A stretch of 64,000 nucleotides of DNA from NCBI GenBank assembly GCA_036562635.1, contig DATCJU010000011.1:21922-85921 (forward strand), read 5' to 3'. A model generated the notes under the pieces. The model ran no database searches. It was not told the origin of the DNA and was given only the letters and a program-made list of their open reading frames with translations. The DNA is from DATCJU01 sp036562635. GTDB lineage: Bacteria > Actinomycetota > Actinomycetes > Mycobacteriales > Pseudonocardiaceae. Shown here in pieces: positions 33,959 to 44,253 of the stretch (its first letter is position 1; the number at the start of each line of letters is the position of its first letter). A program made the position numbers and the translations under genes.

Positions 33959-34306
33959 TCAGGGCAGATGGCCATGGGCGACGAGCCAGACGGCGAACGC
34001 CTCCAGGTCCTCGTGGAAGGAGACACCGGTGCGGCGCGGATGTTCCACCGCCCACCGGTCGAAGAGCTCCACGAAACGGTTCCCGAGCGCGTCGGCGAGA
34101 TCCGGGCGGAGTCGTTCCGCGATCCGGCGACGTTTGTTGCGGAGAGCGGCCGCCTCGATCCGGACCCGCCGCGGGTCGAACCCCGGTGGTACCGGTCCGC
34201 CGGCGAGCAGGGCCCGCACCAGTTCGGCCTGCCGGGACGCCAGCCGCTCCCGGCAGGCCGTCCCTCCCCCGCTCATCACCTGGTCACCCACGTCAGGACC
34301 GGTCAC
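33959..34306 (-). CDS. SCO6045-like helical partner of DUF692
   Basis: 115 residues, mostly helical: ACRERLASRQAELVRALLAG, VPPGFDPRRVRIEAAALRNK, ALGNRFVELFDRWAVEHPRR, LEAFAVWLVAHGHLP. This matches the domain found at the C-terminus of SCO6045-type DUF692 proteins, here encoded separately. GTG at 34306 overlaps the DUF692 stop (GTGA). By analogy with MbnC/BufC-type partners of DUF692 enzymes it may recognise the peptide substrate (inference). Confidence 0.75.
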   Translation of the reverse strand: MTGPDVGDQVMSGGGTACRERLASRQAELVRALLAGGPVPPGFDPRRVRIEAAALRNKRRRIAERLRPDLADALGNRFVELFDRWAVEHPRRTGVSFHEDLEAFAVWLVAHGHLP

Positions 34307-35139
34307 GTCCCCTCCCCGCCTTCCCTCTGCCGTGCCTCCACCACGGCCCGGATGGCGGCCAGCTCCGCGGCAAGGTCGGCATCGGGAGGGAAGTCGTCGT
34401 CGCGTTCGAGCAGAACACCCGGCGGGCTGGTCCGGACACACAGTTCGGCCAGCACGTCGAGCACCTCCTGCGGCACGGCGTGCGCATGGGTGTCGTGGTA
34501 GAGGCCGTCGTGCTGCACCCCGCCCGCCACGTGGACGTAGGCGAGCCGCTCCAGAGGCACCTCGTCCAGGAACCCGGTCGGCGACGTGCCCAGGTTGATC
34601 GAGTTGGCGTACAGGTTCGCCACGTCCACCAACAGCCAGCACCCGGTCCGCTCGACCAGCTCGGCCAGGAACTGTCCCTCGGACAACTCGGCGTCCGGCC
34701 AGTCCACCAGCGCGGCGACGTTCTCCAGCGCGAGCGGGACGGACAGGTCACGCTGGGCCGCACGCACGTTGGCGACCAGCACGTCCAGTGCCTCCCGCGT
34801 GCGCGGCACCGGCAGCAGATGACCCGTGTCCAGCCCACCGGCACCGGTGAACGCCACGTGCTCGCTCACCAGCGGCGCCTCCACCGCCTCGGCCACCGCC
34901 GCCAGGTGCGCGACCCGGGCCGGGTCCGGTGGTTCCGCCCCTCCCAGGGACAACGACACGGCGTGCACGACCACCGGCATTCCCCGAGCACGCAACACCC
35001 GCAGTGACTCCGGCAGCGGATCGGGCCGGATGTTCTCCGCCAGCACCTCGACGAAGTCCACGCCCGGCAACCGCTCCACGGTCAGGTCGATCTCCGGTCG
35101 CCACCCGATTCCCACACCCAGTCGGGGCGGCCTGGTCAT
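34303..35139 (-). CDS. DUF692 family metalloenzyme (MbnB/BufB/TglH superfamily)
   Basis: 278 residues with a TIM-barrel multinuclear-iron fold. Candidate metal ligands lie in VEVLAENI, VHAVSLSLGG, SEHVAFTG, ALENVAALVDWPDAE, DVANLYANSINLG, VHVAGGVQHDGLYHDTHAHAV and LLERDDDFP. Characterised members modify cysteines of ribosomal peptides: MbnB makes oxazolone/thioamide, bufferin enzymes make thiooxazole, TglH excises a carbon from Cys. ATG at 35139 overlaps the stop of the Cys/Gly-tailed TIGR04222 gene, suggesting that tail as substrate (inference). Confidence 0.88.
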   Translation of the reverse strand: MTRPPRLGVGIGWRPEIDLTVERLPGVDFVEVLAENIRPDPLPESLRVLRARGMPVVVHAVSLSLGGAEPPDPARVAHLAAVAEAVEAPLVSEHVAFTGAGGLDTGHLLPVPRTREALDVLVANVRAAQRDLSVPLALENVAALVDWPDAELSEGQFLAELVERTGCWLLVDVANLYANSINLGTSPTGFLDEVPLERLAYVHVAGGVQHDGLYHDTHAHAVPQEVLDVLAELCVRTSPPGVLLERDDDFPPDADLAAELAAIRAVVEARQREGGEGT

Positions 35140-35816
35140 ATGCCCCCTCCCCCGCAACCGCCGCCACCACAGCCCGAACCGCAGCTGGATCCTCCGGAGC
35201 TGTCGCCGGACCCTCCGCTCGACCCGGTGTCGACGTAACCGACGCTGGAGCCACCGCCTCCGAGGTACGTCGCACCGGCGGCACCAGCGGTGCCATGCCC
35301 CGCCGCACGGGCCGAGGGACGTGGGGAGTGCATGGTGGACACCAGAGCCGACGCGATCACCGGGTCCGGGTAGGCACCCAGACCGCGGACGGCCACCCGA
35401 GCCGTCGCCTCACGTGATGCCCTGCCGGCGGCGATGAGCCGTTCCGCGTGGATGGTGGGTTTCCCGTAACCCGTGCGGCTCCACACGTGCAACCTCACGA
35501 TCACCACGGCGGCCACCAGGAGTTCCAACGCGAGATAGCCCACGGGGTATCCGTGGACCACGCCGTTGACGAGTCGCACCAGTCCGACGAGCAGCAGCAG
35601 GGAGAAGAGGACCAGCCCGAACCCGGCAACCCGCTGCACGACGCGACGGCGAACGCGGAACGGGTGCGAGTTGCACCGCCTCATCAGCGCGGTGACCGGC
35701 GCTGCACTGCACGCCCCGACGAGCACGTCCTGGACCCGGCGGGGTCGTCTGCCGATCACGTCCAGTACCGCCTGGTCCAGTGGGTCGGCCACCGTGGTCG
35801 TCGTGGCGGTGATCAT
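35136..35816 (-). CDS. TIGR04222 membrane protein, C-terminal part with Cys/Gly-rich tail
   Basis: 226 residues from ATG 35816. It has a helical cytoplasmic part (ADPLDQAVLDVIGRRPRRVQDVL), two membrane spans (VAGFGLVLFSLLLLVGLVRLV and YLALELLVAAVVIVRLHVW), a soluble part with AERLIAAGRASREATARVAV, and a low-complexity tail ending SSCGSGCGGGGCGGGGI. The sequence continues the TIGR04222 family where the upstream ORF stops. The upstream frame, read without a stop, gives GAVRVSRAGMITATTTT, the expected junction, so one missing G in a four-G run (plus-strand 35840-35843) probably split the gene. The ATGA overlap still allows coupled translation. Confidence 0.8.
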   Translation of the reverse strand: MITATTTTVADPLDQAVLDVIGRRPRRVQDVLVGACSAAPVTALMRRCNSHPFRVRRRVVQRVAGFGLVLFSLLLLVGLVRLVNGVVHGYPVGYLALELLVAAVVIVRLHVWSRTGYGKPTIHAERLIAAGRASREATARVAVRGLGAYPDPVIASALVSTMHSPRPSARAAGHGTAGAAGATYLGGGGSSVGYVDTGSSGGSGDSSGGSSCGSGCGGGGCGGGGI

Positions 35817-36058
35817 GCCTGCTCGGGAGACGCGCACCGCCCCTGCTCGATCAGCCGGGCGAGCGAGGTCTCGACCACGCGAGACGCACCACCGCACAGG
35901 TAAGCCAGGATGTTCACGTCACCATCCGGCTCCGGTTTCGCCCCGTACGGCCGCCGTACCGCCCTGTACAGGATGGCCACCAGCACGACAGCCACGGCCA
36001 GTACGGCGCCGTAAAGCAACAGGAAGGAAGGACCGGAGATCCCCCACGGATGCCCCAT
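35813..36058 (-). CDS. TIGR04222 membrane protein, N-terminal part
   Basis: 81 residues: MGHPWGISGPSFLLLYGAVL with one membrane span to residue ~31, then NILAYLCGGASRVVETSLARLIEQG, the typical TIGR04222 N-terminal motif. It ends early after CASPEQA. Its stop overlaps the ATG of the following ORF. It is either a genuine split-gene half or the 5' part of a frameshifted gene. GAGGGGG precedes the start. First gene of the DUF692 operon. Confidence 0.78.
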   Translation of the reverse strand: MGHPWGISGPSFLLLYGAVLAVAVVLVAILYRAVRRPYGAKPEPDGDVNILAYLCGGASRVVETSLARLIEQGRCASPEQA

Positions 36059-36466
36059 CACCGCCCCCTCGCCCCGCAGGAACGATCTCCCGACGATAGG
36101 TCCTGGAAGTCCCGGCGACAGCCACGAACCAGCCCTTGACGCCGTACGGCAGCACCGGTGATGCGCCGACGGACCGATCCGACCCGGCCGAACGTTCCCG
36201 GGACGACGGTGCTGACGTCGTCCGTGGTACCGCCCGGGGCCGTGTGCGTGCCTTGTGGAGAAGAACCGTCGGTCGACACCGACCGGCGGACGGCGCGCCG
36301 GAGAGCACTCCTTCGTGGCCGGCCTCACCGCCCCGAGACGTGCGGTCGCGCTCCGTGTCCCCGAGAAGCGGAGGCCCGGGACGTACCGTCCTGGGCCTCC
36401 GTTGCCATCTCCCGAGCGGTCTGCCCGTCACGACATGCGCCGGGCAGCACCGCCTCGGGCACGACC
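36059..36466. other. Intergenic region upstream of the TIGR04222/DUF692 operon
   Basis: About 400 bases without a supported gene. It contains the terminator of the RNase gene (36369-36401) and presumably the promoter of the TIGR04222/DUF692 operon. Confidence 0.55.
36369..36401 (-). terminator. Terminator after the secreted RNase gene
   Basis: CGGAGGCCCGGGACG (36369-36383), loop TAC, CGTCCTGGGCCTCCG (36387-36401): 15 bp with one G-U pair, about 65 bases beyond the minus-strand stop. Confidence 0.75.
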
Positions 36467-36889
36467 TCAGGAGATCCGGTAGAAGTTGCTGTAGTGGTCG
36501 GGCGAGAAGTACACCACCCCGGTGGTGCGGTCCACCACGATCCGGTAGGCGTCACGCGACGCACCGCACGAACGCGGGTAGACGTCGAACTCCAGGTAGT
36601 AGTGCCCGCTGGGCAGCTGCCCCTCCCGGTTGTAGAACTGCCCGCCGGCGAAGTTGCACCGACCGTCGGGCCAGTTGTACCAGCCCCGGGAGCTGGGGTA
36701 TCCCTTCGACTTCCAGATCGAGTTGGCCTCGCGCGCGTCGGCGCAGCGAGACATCGTGCAGGAGCTGTAGACGGCGGCGTCCGCGGCCGGGGGAACGACG
36801 AGCGACACGCCGAGCAGGGACGCGATCGCAGCGACCGCCAGGACGAGCCGCTTCGACCAGGAGAGTCGGGTGCTTTGCAGGGTGTGCAC
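36467..36889 (-). CDS. Secreted guanyl-specific ribonuclease (RNase Sa/barnase-like)
   Basis: 140 residues with a signal peptide (LVLAVAAIASLLGVSLVV, cleavage near ADAA). The mature part ends in a microbial N1/T1-type RNase fold: FYNREGQLPSGHYYLEFDVYPR (catalytic Glu in YYLEF), RDAYRIVVDRTTGVVYFS (Arg) and PDHYSNFYRI (His). Four cysteines may pair. GTG at 36889 has AAGGAGG just upstream. No barstar-like inhibitor gene is next to it, so it is probably a secreted nutritional or competitive nuclease. Confidence 0.78.
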   Translation of the reverse strand: MHTLQSTRLSWSKRLVLAVAAIASLLGVSLVVPPAADAAVYSSCTMSRCADAREANSIWKSKGYPSSRGWYNWPDGRCNFAGGQFYNREGQLPSGHYYLEFDVYPRSCGASRDAYRIVVDRTTGVVYFSPDHYSNFYRIS

Positions 36890-38041
36890 AAAACCTCCTT
36901 GCCAAGCCCGGAAAGGGCAAACGGCGATCATGGTGGCCCTGCTTTCCTACCTGCTGATGCCGTGATCATCAAGAGTTGATGAACACCGGGGAACGAACCG
37001 GAATCGGGTGTAACCTCCTGTGGCCATCGCCGTGTGATCACCGATCCCCGTGGCGAGCGGGATGGTGACGTGTGGCGACACGACCATGACCGCACCGGGA
37101 ACATGCGGCGTCGGACGTGTCGACGATCTCAGCGGAAAGTCATGCTCCGCGATCACCGGAGCTTGCGTTCGACCGGCACGTGCCATTCGTCGCGTCGAGG
37201 ATGATCCCGCCGCCGGAGAGACCTGCCGGGAACGCGGACGACCCATCTCTCCTGGCCAGGTTTTCCTCGTGCAGGCCCCACCGAACGCACCTCGAACGTG
37301 GCGAGAGCGGCACGATCGTGATGCGGGATCCCGGTCGTGCGACAAGGTCCAGGAACAGTGACCCGACTCCGCTGCCCGTGGCCGCCCGCCCAACCGTCCC
37401 GGGTAGGGTCGATCACCCTCTCCGGACGAGGTGACGGGTGTGGGCCGACCGAGCCCGAGCAACTCGGCCCTGGTGGTCGGGGTGCGTGACCGCTCCGAAC
37501 GGCGAGCGCCGTCCTGTGCTCGTTCTGTTTCTTGCGGTGTGGGTGTCGGACGCGCCGTCGGTGTATTTGATTTCAGTCAACACTGAAATCATCGATGAAT
37601 CTATTGAAAGAGAAGAATTTGAGAAAAAGGCCGGACGGAGTCTGGTCGTCACGGCCCGCTTCCCGAGGCCTCACGGCAACGGACCCTGTACGCACCAGGT
37701 GATGCCACGGTGCGCGAGGGGGCCCGGCGGTACGCGGCTGTCTGGGAGGCCGCGGACGTCGAGGCCATCGCGAAGGGGCCCTCGCCGACCATGCTCCCGG
37801 CATCGTGATGTTCGACGTGCCGTCACCCACGCCCCGGTACGCTGCGGTACCCCCGAACAGTTCGTCACCGACTCGCACAACCGCCTACGACTGCTCCTGG
37901 GGCTACGCAAGGAGCGCGGCCACCGGCGAGGTGCAGACCGACCTGCGTCCGTGCCCCTCCGCGATCCCGGGGACGCCACGTCCGATCGACGGGAACCCCC
38001 AGGTGAGCGGGGAGTGGAGCAGCACCGGGGGTGTCCGTGTC
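36890..38041. other. 1.15-kb region without a confident gene; AT-rich island with palindrome copy 2
   Basis: No frame has both a ribosome binding site and protein-like sequence throughout. Around 37540-37640 the DNA turns AT-rich and carries the second copy of the palindromic element. A fragment at about 37690-37807 (plus) reads DATVREGARRYAAVWEAADV and ends MLPAS, which looks like a decayed coding remnant of unknown family. Confidence 0.45.
37570..37596. repeat. AT-rich palindromic element, copy 2
   Basis: ATTTCAGTCAACACTGAAAT followed by CATCGAT; it differs from 12311-12337 by one base (C for T). Here the arms extend to 9 bp with the preceding G. On the minus strand the loop and right arm give TTGACT, a -35-like hexamer. 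Confidence 0.75.
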
Positions 38042-38686
38042 TCACGGGCGTCTGCGGGCCCGGAGAACCACGTCGTGCAACGTGGTCTCACGTCCATGCG
38101 GGTCGGAGACCGTGCGAAGCCTGTTCTCGGCGACGAGCACGTCCCACCGGTCACGGTCGAGGACGGTCACCAGGTCCTCGGCCGTGCCGGCCACCGCGGA
38201 GGCGGGCATGTGCGTGGCCCCGTTCTCCCGCTGCGGCGACCCGTGGCCGACGACGAGGAGCGTGCCGCCGGGTGCGACCCATGCCGCCAGTCGACCGAGC
38301 AGATCCAGGTGCGAGGTGGCGGGATGGACGTAGTGGGTGGTGACCAGGTCGAACTGCCCCTGGGGCGGTGTCCAGGTGGTCAGGTCGGCCTCGACCCAGG
38401 TGATCCGGGTGGCGACGTCCGCGGCGACCGTCTCGGCACCGCGCCGAACGTGGCGCAGTGCGGTGGCCGAGATGTCCACCGCGGTGACCTGCCAACCACG
38501 TGCGGCGAGCCAGACGGCCTCGGCACCGTGACCGCAGCCCGCGTCCAGGGCCGTGCCGGGTGCGAGTTCGCCGACTTCGCCGACCAGATGCGGGTTGGCC
38601 GCCGTCGGGTGGGCTGTAACGGTGTGCCCCTGGCCGGTCCCGCTCCAGTGGTGCTCCCAGTAGGACTTGTCGAACGCGTGCGACAC
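38042..38686 (-). CDS. Class I SAM-dependent methyltransferase
   Basis: 214 residues, Rossmann methyltransferase: AdoMet-binding TALDAGCGHGAEAVWLA (motif I) near residue 45, VTAVDISATALRHVRR, ITWVEADLTTW, FDLVTTHYVH, APGGTLLVVGHGS. GTG at 38686 (VSHAFDKSYWEHHWSG) is preceded by GGAGGG. Similar small proteins are TehB/UbiE-like. Substrate unknown. Confidence 0.85.
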   Translation of the reverse strand: MSHAFDKSYWEHHWSGTGQGHTVTAHPTAANPHLVGEVGELAPGTALDAGCGHGAEAVWLAARGWQVTAVDISATALRHVRRGAETVAADVATRITWVEADLTTWTPPQGQFDLVTTHYVHPATSHLDLLGRLAAWVAPGGTLLVVGHGSPQRENGATHMPASAVAGTAEDLVTVLDRDRWDVLVAENRLRTVSDPHGRETTLHDVVLRARRRP

Positions 38687-38807
38687 GACGGCTCCCTCCA
38701 TTCGCACACGGTCCATGGCGACGGCGGACCGCCACCGGGTCACTGGTGTGGACCCCGGCTGGACAAGACCCCGAGAGCACCGTCGGCCCCAGGCGGTCCT
38801 GCGTGTA

Positions 38808-39065
38808 CTAAGCCTGTTCGTCCGGGGCGCGATGCGACTGCGGTTCACCGTAGCCCCTGCCGGCCAGCAGCAGGCACCACCCCGCCGAGGTCGGCTCCAC
38901 CAGTTCGTTGTCGAACCGGAGCTCCCGGTCGACGGGAACATCCGGGCCGCCCGGATCCAGCACTCGCCCGCCGACGACCGGATTCGACCGGTCGTACTCG
39001 TCCGGCTCGGTCTCGACCTCCACGAGGATCGTGTCCCCTCCGCTCCGGACCCACTTCACGCGCAC
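38808..39065 (-). CDS. Small conserved-looking protein of unknown function
   Basis: 85 residues from GTG 39065 (VRVKWVRSGGDTILVEVETE) with GAGAGGG upstream. It is acidic, probably one beta-rich domain (ELRFDNELVEPTSAGWCLLLAGRGYGE). No family recognised. It stands alone between the methyltransferase and the UvrA-like gene. Confidence 0.55.
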   Translation of the reverse strand: MRVKWVRSGGDTILVEVETEPDEYDRSNPVVGGRVLDPGGPDVPVDRELRFDNELVEPTSAGWCLLLAGRGYGEPQSHRAPDEQA

Positions 39066-39442
39066 GGCACATACCCTCTCTGCGCCGGCCTGCCTCCTGC
39101 CCGCTCGCGGATCGGGACCTCCAACCCTGCCGGCTTCAGGCGACGTGGCAACAACCGGGTGGCCGGCTTCCCGCTGCGGCGGAACCGGGTGGCCCGGGTG
39201 CAGCGGCCCCGTCGAACCCGGCGGCATCGCCACCGGTCTCCGGCTGCCCGGTCACCGGTCGGCCCACTGCGGTCACCTCCACCGTGTCCCGCTGCTCGCC
39301 GTGGCACCCCACCGGCCGACCGGGGTGTGACCGACCGGGATCGCCCGAGCCCGTCGGCCACACCCCGGGGTCCGCGCACCGTCCGCATGGACAGGTCGAA
39401 CCAGGTGGCGTGCTCGGTGTTCTCCGGGTGCGCACGCCCCGG
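39066..39442. other. Intergenic region after the UvrA-like gene
   Basis: About 375 bases without a supported gene; contains the hairpin at 39320-39368 expected to end the UvrA-like transcript. Confidence 0.5.
39320..39368 (-). terminator. Hairpin downstream of the UvrA-like gene
   Basis: CCGGGGTGTG (39320-39329) pairs with CACACCCCGG (39359-39368). After one mismatch the stem continues CCGAC/GTCGG, with a 17-base loop. Confidence 0.6.
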
Positions 39443-41833
<2,391 letters not shown>

Positions 41834-42177
41834 GTCTCCCTCTGTCAGGCAGGACCGTGTCCGGTCTCCGCCGGCATCGCTCTGCTCGACCCACCGGCGT
41901 CGAGCGGGGAATCAGTTCTCCCGACAGCGAGCCGTGGCGCCCGCCGGTCGGCGGTGGTGGTCAGGAGCACGTACGAGAGCGGCGACCGTCATCCGGGGTT
42001 CCCGTGCGGTGCCACGGTGACACCGCACGGGTCGGACAGCTGTGTTCGGCCGCCGTGACGTGGGTGAAGGACGCCACCGTCACGCTCGGTGGTGGCGACC
42101 GCCGAGCGGCCGCCGGCGTCGTGTGCGGGGCTCCTCCCGGTGCCGCTCACGTGTCACGGCGGCGGTCGACGAACGGG
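41834..42177. other. Intergenic region between VOC and UvrA-like genes
   Basis: About 340 bases. It contains a hairpin (42001-42031) that may terminate the AraC/VOC transcript, and presumably the UvrA-like promoter. No gene seen. Confidence 0.5.
42001..42031 (-). terminator. Hairpin after the VOC gene
   Basis: CCCGTGCGGTG (42001-42011), 9-base loop, CACCGCACGGG (42021-42031): a perfect 11-bp stem. Confidence 0.6.
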
Positions 42178-42588
42178 TCAGCGCAGTTCCTGGATGCGGA
42201 CCATGTTGCCCGCGGGGTCCCGGAAGGCACAGTCCCGGACCCCGTACGGCTGTTCCATCGGTTCCTGGACGACCTCGACGTCCTGTGCCTGCAACCGGGC
42301 GAAGGTACCGTCGAGGTCCTTGGTGGCCAGGATGATGCTGCCGAAGGTGCCCTTGGCCATCATCTCGGCGATGACGCGACGCTCGTCGTCGGTGACGCCA
42401 GGAGTGGCCTCGGGCGGGTAGAGGACGATGGACGTACCGGGCTGGCCGGGAGGGCCGACCGTGATCCACCGCATCCCCTTGTATCCGACGTCGTTGCGGA
42501 CCTCGAAACCGAGGGCGTCGCGGTAGAAGGCCAGGGCCGCCTCCGGGTCGTTGTGCGGCAGGAAGGTCTGGTGGATGGTGATGTCCAT
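42178..42588 (-). CDS. VOC (glyoxalase/bleomycin-resistance) family protein
   Basis: 136 residues with the paired beta-alpha-beta-beta-beta modules of the vicinal oxygen chelate fold: ITIHQTFLPHNDPEAALAFYRDALGFEV and GSIILATKDLDGTFARLQAQDVEV, ending CAFRDPAGNMVRIQ. It lies five bases after the AraC gene stop; the two form an operon, a common arrangement in which the regulator controls a small detoxifying or isomerising enzyme. Substrate unknown. Confidence 0.85.
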   Translation of the reverse strand: MDITIHQTFLPHNDPEAALAFYRDALGFEVRNDVGYKGMRWITVGPPGQPGTSIVLYPPEATPGVTDDERRVIAEMMAKGTFGSIILATKDLDGTFARLQAQDVEVVQEPMEQPYGVRDCAFRDPAGNMVRIQELR

Positions 42589-42593
42589 GCTGG

Positions 42594-43073
42594 TCACGCT
42601 AGTTGCGCCCTGGTGGTCGCCGCTTCTCGATTCCTGATCGGTCGGGTGACCTGTTTGGCCACGCACGGCGGTATCTCCACCGGCGCCTGTACGGCCTGGC
42701 GCCGGTAGACGCTGGGGGGCACCCCGACCAGCTCGGTGAAGCGGGTGCTGAAGGTGCCCAGCGAGGAGAAGCCGACGGCGAAACACACCTCGGTGACGCT
42801 GAGGTCACCGCGGCGCAGCAACGCCATGGCGCGCTCGATGCGCCGGGTCATGAGGTAGCTGTAGGGCGATTCCCCGTAGGCGAGACGGAACTGACGGCTG
42901 AGATGGCCGGCCGACATGTTCACGCCGCGAGCCAGCGCCTCGACGTCCAGCGGCTGCGCGTACTCCCGGTCGATCCGGTCCCGGACCCGACGCAGCAGTG
43001 CGAGGTCGCGCAGCCGTTGCTCCGCAGCAGTTCTGCCGGTCACGTGCGGGATCGTGCCACGCCGCGCCGACAC
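42594..43073 (-). CDS. AraC family transcriptional regulator
   Basis: 159 residues, essentially only the DNA-binding domain: two HTH units, DVEALARGVNMSAGHLSRQFRLAYG and SVTEVCFAVGFSSLGTFSTRFTELVG, with the family hallmark PPSVYRRQ. There is no separate effector-binding domain, as in SoxS/MarA-like proteins. It probably controls its own operon with the VOC gene. Confidence 0.88.
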   Translation of the reverse strand: MSARRGTIPHVTGRTAAEQRLRDLALLRRVRDRIDREYAQPLDVEALARGVNMSAGHLSRQFRLAYGESPYSYLMTRRIERAMALLRRGDLSVTEVCFAVGFSSLGTFSTRFTELVGVPPSVYRRQAVQAPVEIPPCVAKQVTRPIRNREAATTRAQLA

Positions 43074-43372
43074 TCACCGGGCGGTTCCGTTCACCACACC
43101 GGAACGGCGCTGTGTTCACCCGTTCCGGTTAACACTGCCGGCAGAGGCCTCCGGGCTGGTCCCCGCCCGGCCTCGGTGGGCGCTCGAGGACGGTGTCGAC
43201 CGGCCGCCGGACACCAGAGACGAGGATCGGCCCGTACGCAGGGCCACACCGTGGTCCCCTCCACCGCCGCCGGTGCCGGTGGTCTCCGGCGCACGCCCCA
43301 CCGCACCGGCAGCGGTGCCGCCCGTCATGCCTCCCGGGCCGCCATCCCGACCCGTCGGCCGGCGCTCCGGGA

Positions 43373-43843
43373 CTACGCGGAGTTGCGCTGGGCCCGGTAG
43401 TGCCCGTAGGGCACGGCGTCGAGCAGGGTGACCCGCACGGTGGCGCCGCTGGGCACCTGGTAGGAGCGCTGCTCACCTCGACGTGCCCCGATCAGGGCCA
43501 TACCCAGCGGCGAGTCCGGCGAGAGCACCTCGATGTCGCCGTACTCGGCGTTGCGCACGGCGAGCAGGAACGTTTCGGTCTCCCCCGTGTCGTCGTAGTG
43601 GACGGTGAGCACCATGCCGGGCTCGGCGATCCCGTCGTCGGGCGGGTCCTCCCCCACCACGGCGGTGGCCAACAGGTCCTGGATCTGCCGGATACGGGCC
43701 TCCCGCTGCCGGCGGATCATCGCGGTCTGCTCGTCCTGCTCACCGGCGTCGCCGGTGGCGGACAGGGTGAGCAACTCGGTGAGTTCCTGCCGCAGTCGCT
43801 CGTGGGCCTGGGCTGTCAGCCAGACACGTTGGGTACTGGTCAT
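43373..43843 (-). CDS. greA: GreA/GreB-type transcript cleavage factor
   Basis: 156 residues: N-terminal coiled coil (AQAHERLRQELTELLTL through REARIRQIQDLLATA) and C-terminal FKBP-like domain (VLTVHYDDTGETETFLL, DIEVLSPDSPLGMALIGARRGEQ). It rescues backtracked RNA polymerase. The coiled-coil tip reads GDAGEQDEQT, so the usual acidic pair is present in modified form. Actinomycetes often have several GreA-like proteins; whether this is the main one is uncertain. AAGGAGG lies eight bases ahead of ATG 43843. Confidence 0.82.
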   Translation of the reverse strand: MTSTQRVWLTAQAHERLRQELTELLTLSATGDAGEQDEQTAMIRRQREARIRQIQDLLATAVVGEDPPDDGIAEPGMVLTVHYDDTGETETFLLAVRNAEYGDIEVLSPDSPLGMALIGARRGEQRSYQVPSGATVRVTLLDAVPYGHYRAQRNSA

Positions 43844-43892
43844 GCCGCTTACCTCCTTACGAGGATGTGTTGCCCTGCGTGCTGCGAAATAC

Positions 43893-43925
43893 GCCGGCAG
43901 GGCGACCAGGGGTCGCCCTGCCGGC
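43893..43925 (-). terminator. Terminator between the small coiled-coil gene and greA
   Basis: GCCGGCAGGGCGACC (43893-43907), loop AGG, complement 43911-43925: a perfect 15-bp stem. It separates greA from the upstream small gene. Confidence 0.8.
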
Positions 43926-43991
43926 ACAGGGTCCGTACCGACCGGGCGTGATCGCGCCGGCCCGCACGGGATGGGGAAGTGGCTTCGAGGA

Positions 43992-44213
43992 TCAGCGGGG
44001 GCGGTTGTCGTGTTCCCAGGTGTGTTGGCGGAGCATGGCGTCCATGTCCCGCGCGTAACCACTGGCGATGCGCAGCAGCACATCACGCTGCACGCGGAGC
44101 AGTGCGTTCTCCGAACGGAGCCAGGCTAGCTCGGCACGCTCGTCCTCGGTCAGACCGACACTGCCACGATCGGTGACGGATTCGTCATCCTGCGTGGTGT
44201 TCTCGGGGTGCAT
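43992..44213 (-). CDS. Small coiled-coil protein of unknown function
   Basis: 73 residues, MHPENTTQDDESVTD then a helix ELAWLRSENALLRVQRDVLLRIA that should form a coiled coil, resembling the leucine-zipper tail of IS3-type OrfA but without an HTH. GGGAGG precedes ATG 44213. It sits 40 bases after the FAD oxidoreductase stop and may share its transcript. Confidence 0.65.
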   Translation of the reverse strand: MHPENTTQDDESVTDRGSVGLTEDERAELAWLRSENALLRVQRDVLLRIASGYARDMDAMLRQHTWEHDNRPR

Positions 44214-44253
44214 GTGTCCTCCCGACCTTCCCGCCTCTCGACCGACGCGGCAC

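Noticed and set aside
43992..44213. Small coiled-coil protein as an IS3 OrfA fragment
   Set aside because: Only the leucine-zipper-like helix is similar; there is no HTH, OrfB or inverted repeats, and the gene has its own good ribosome binding site.
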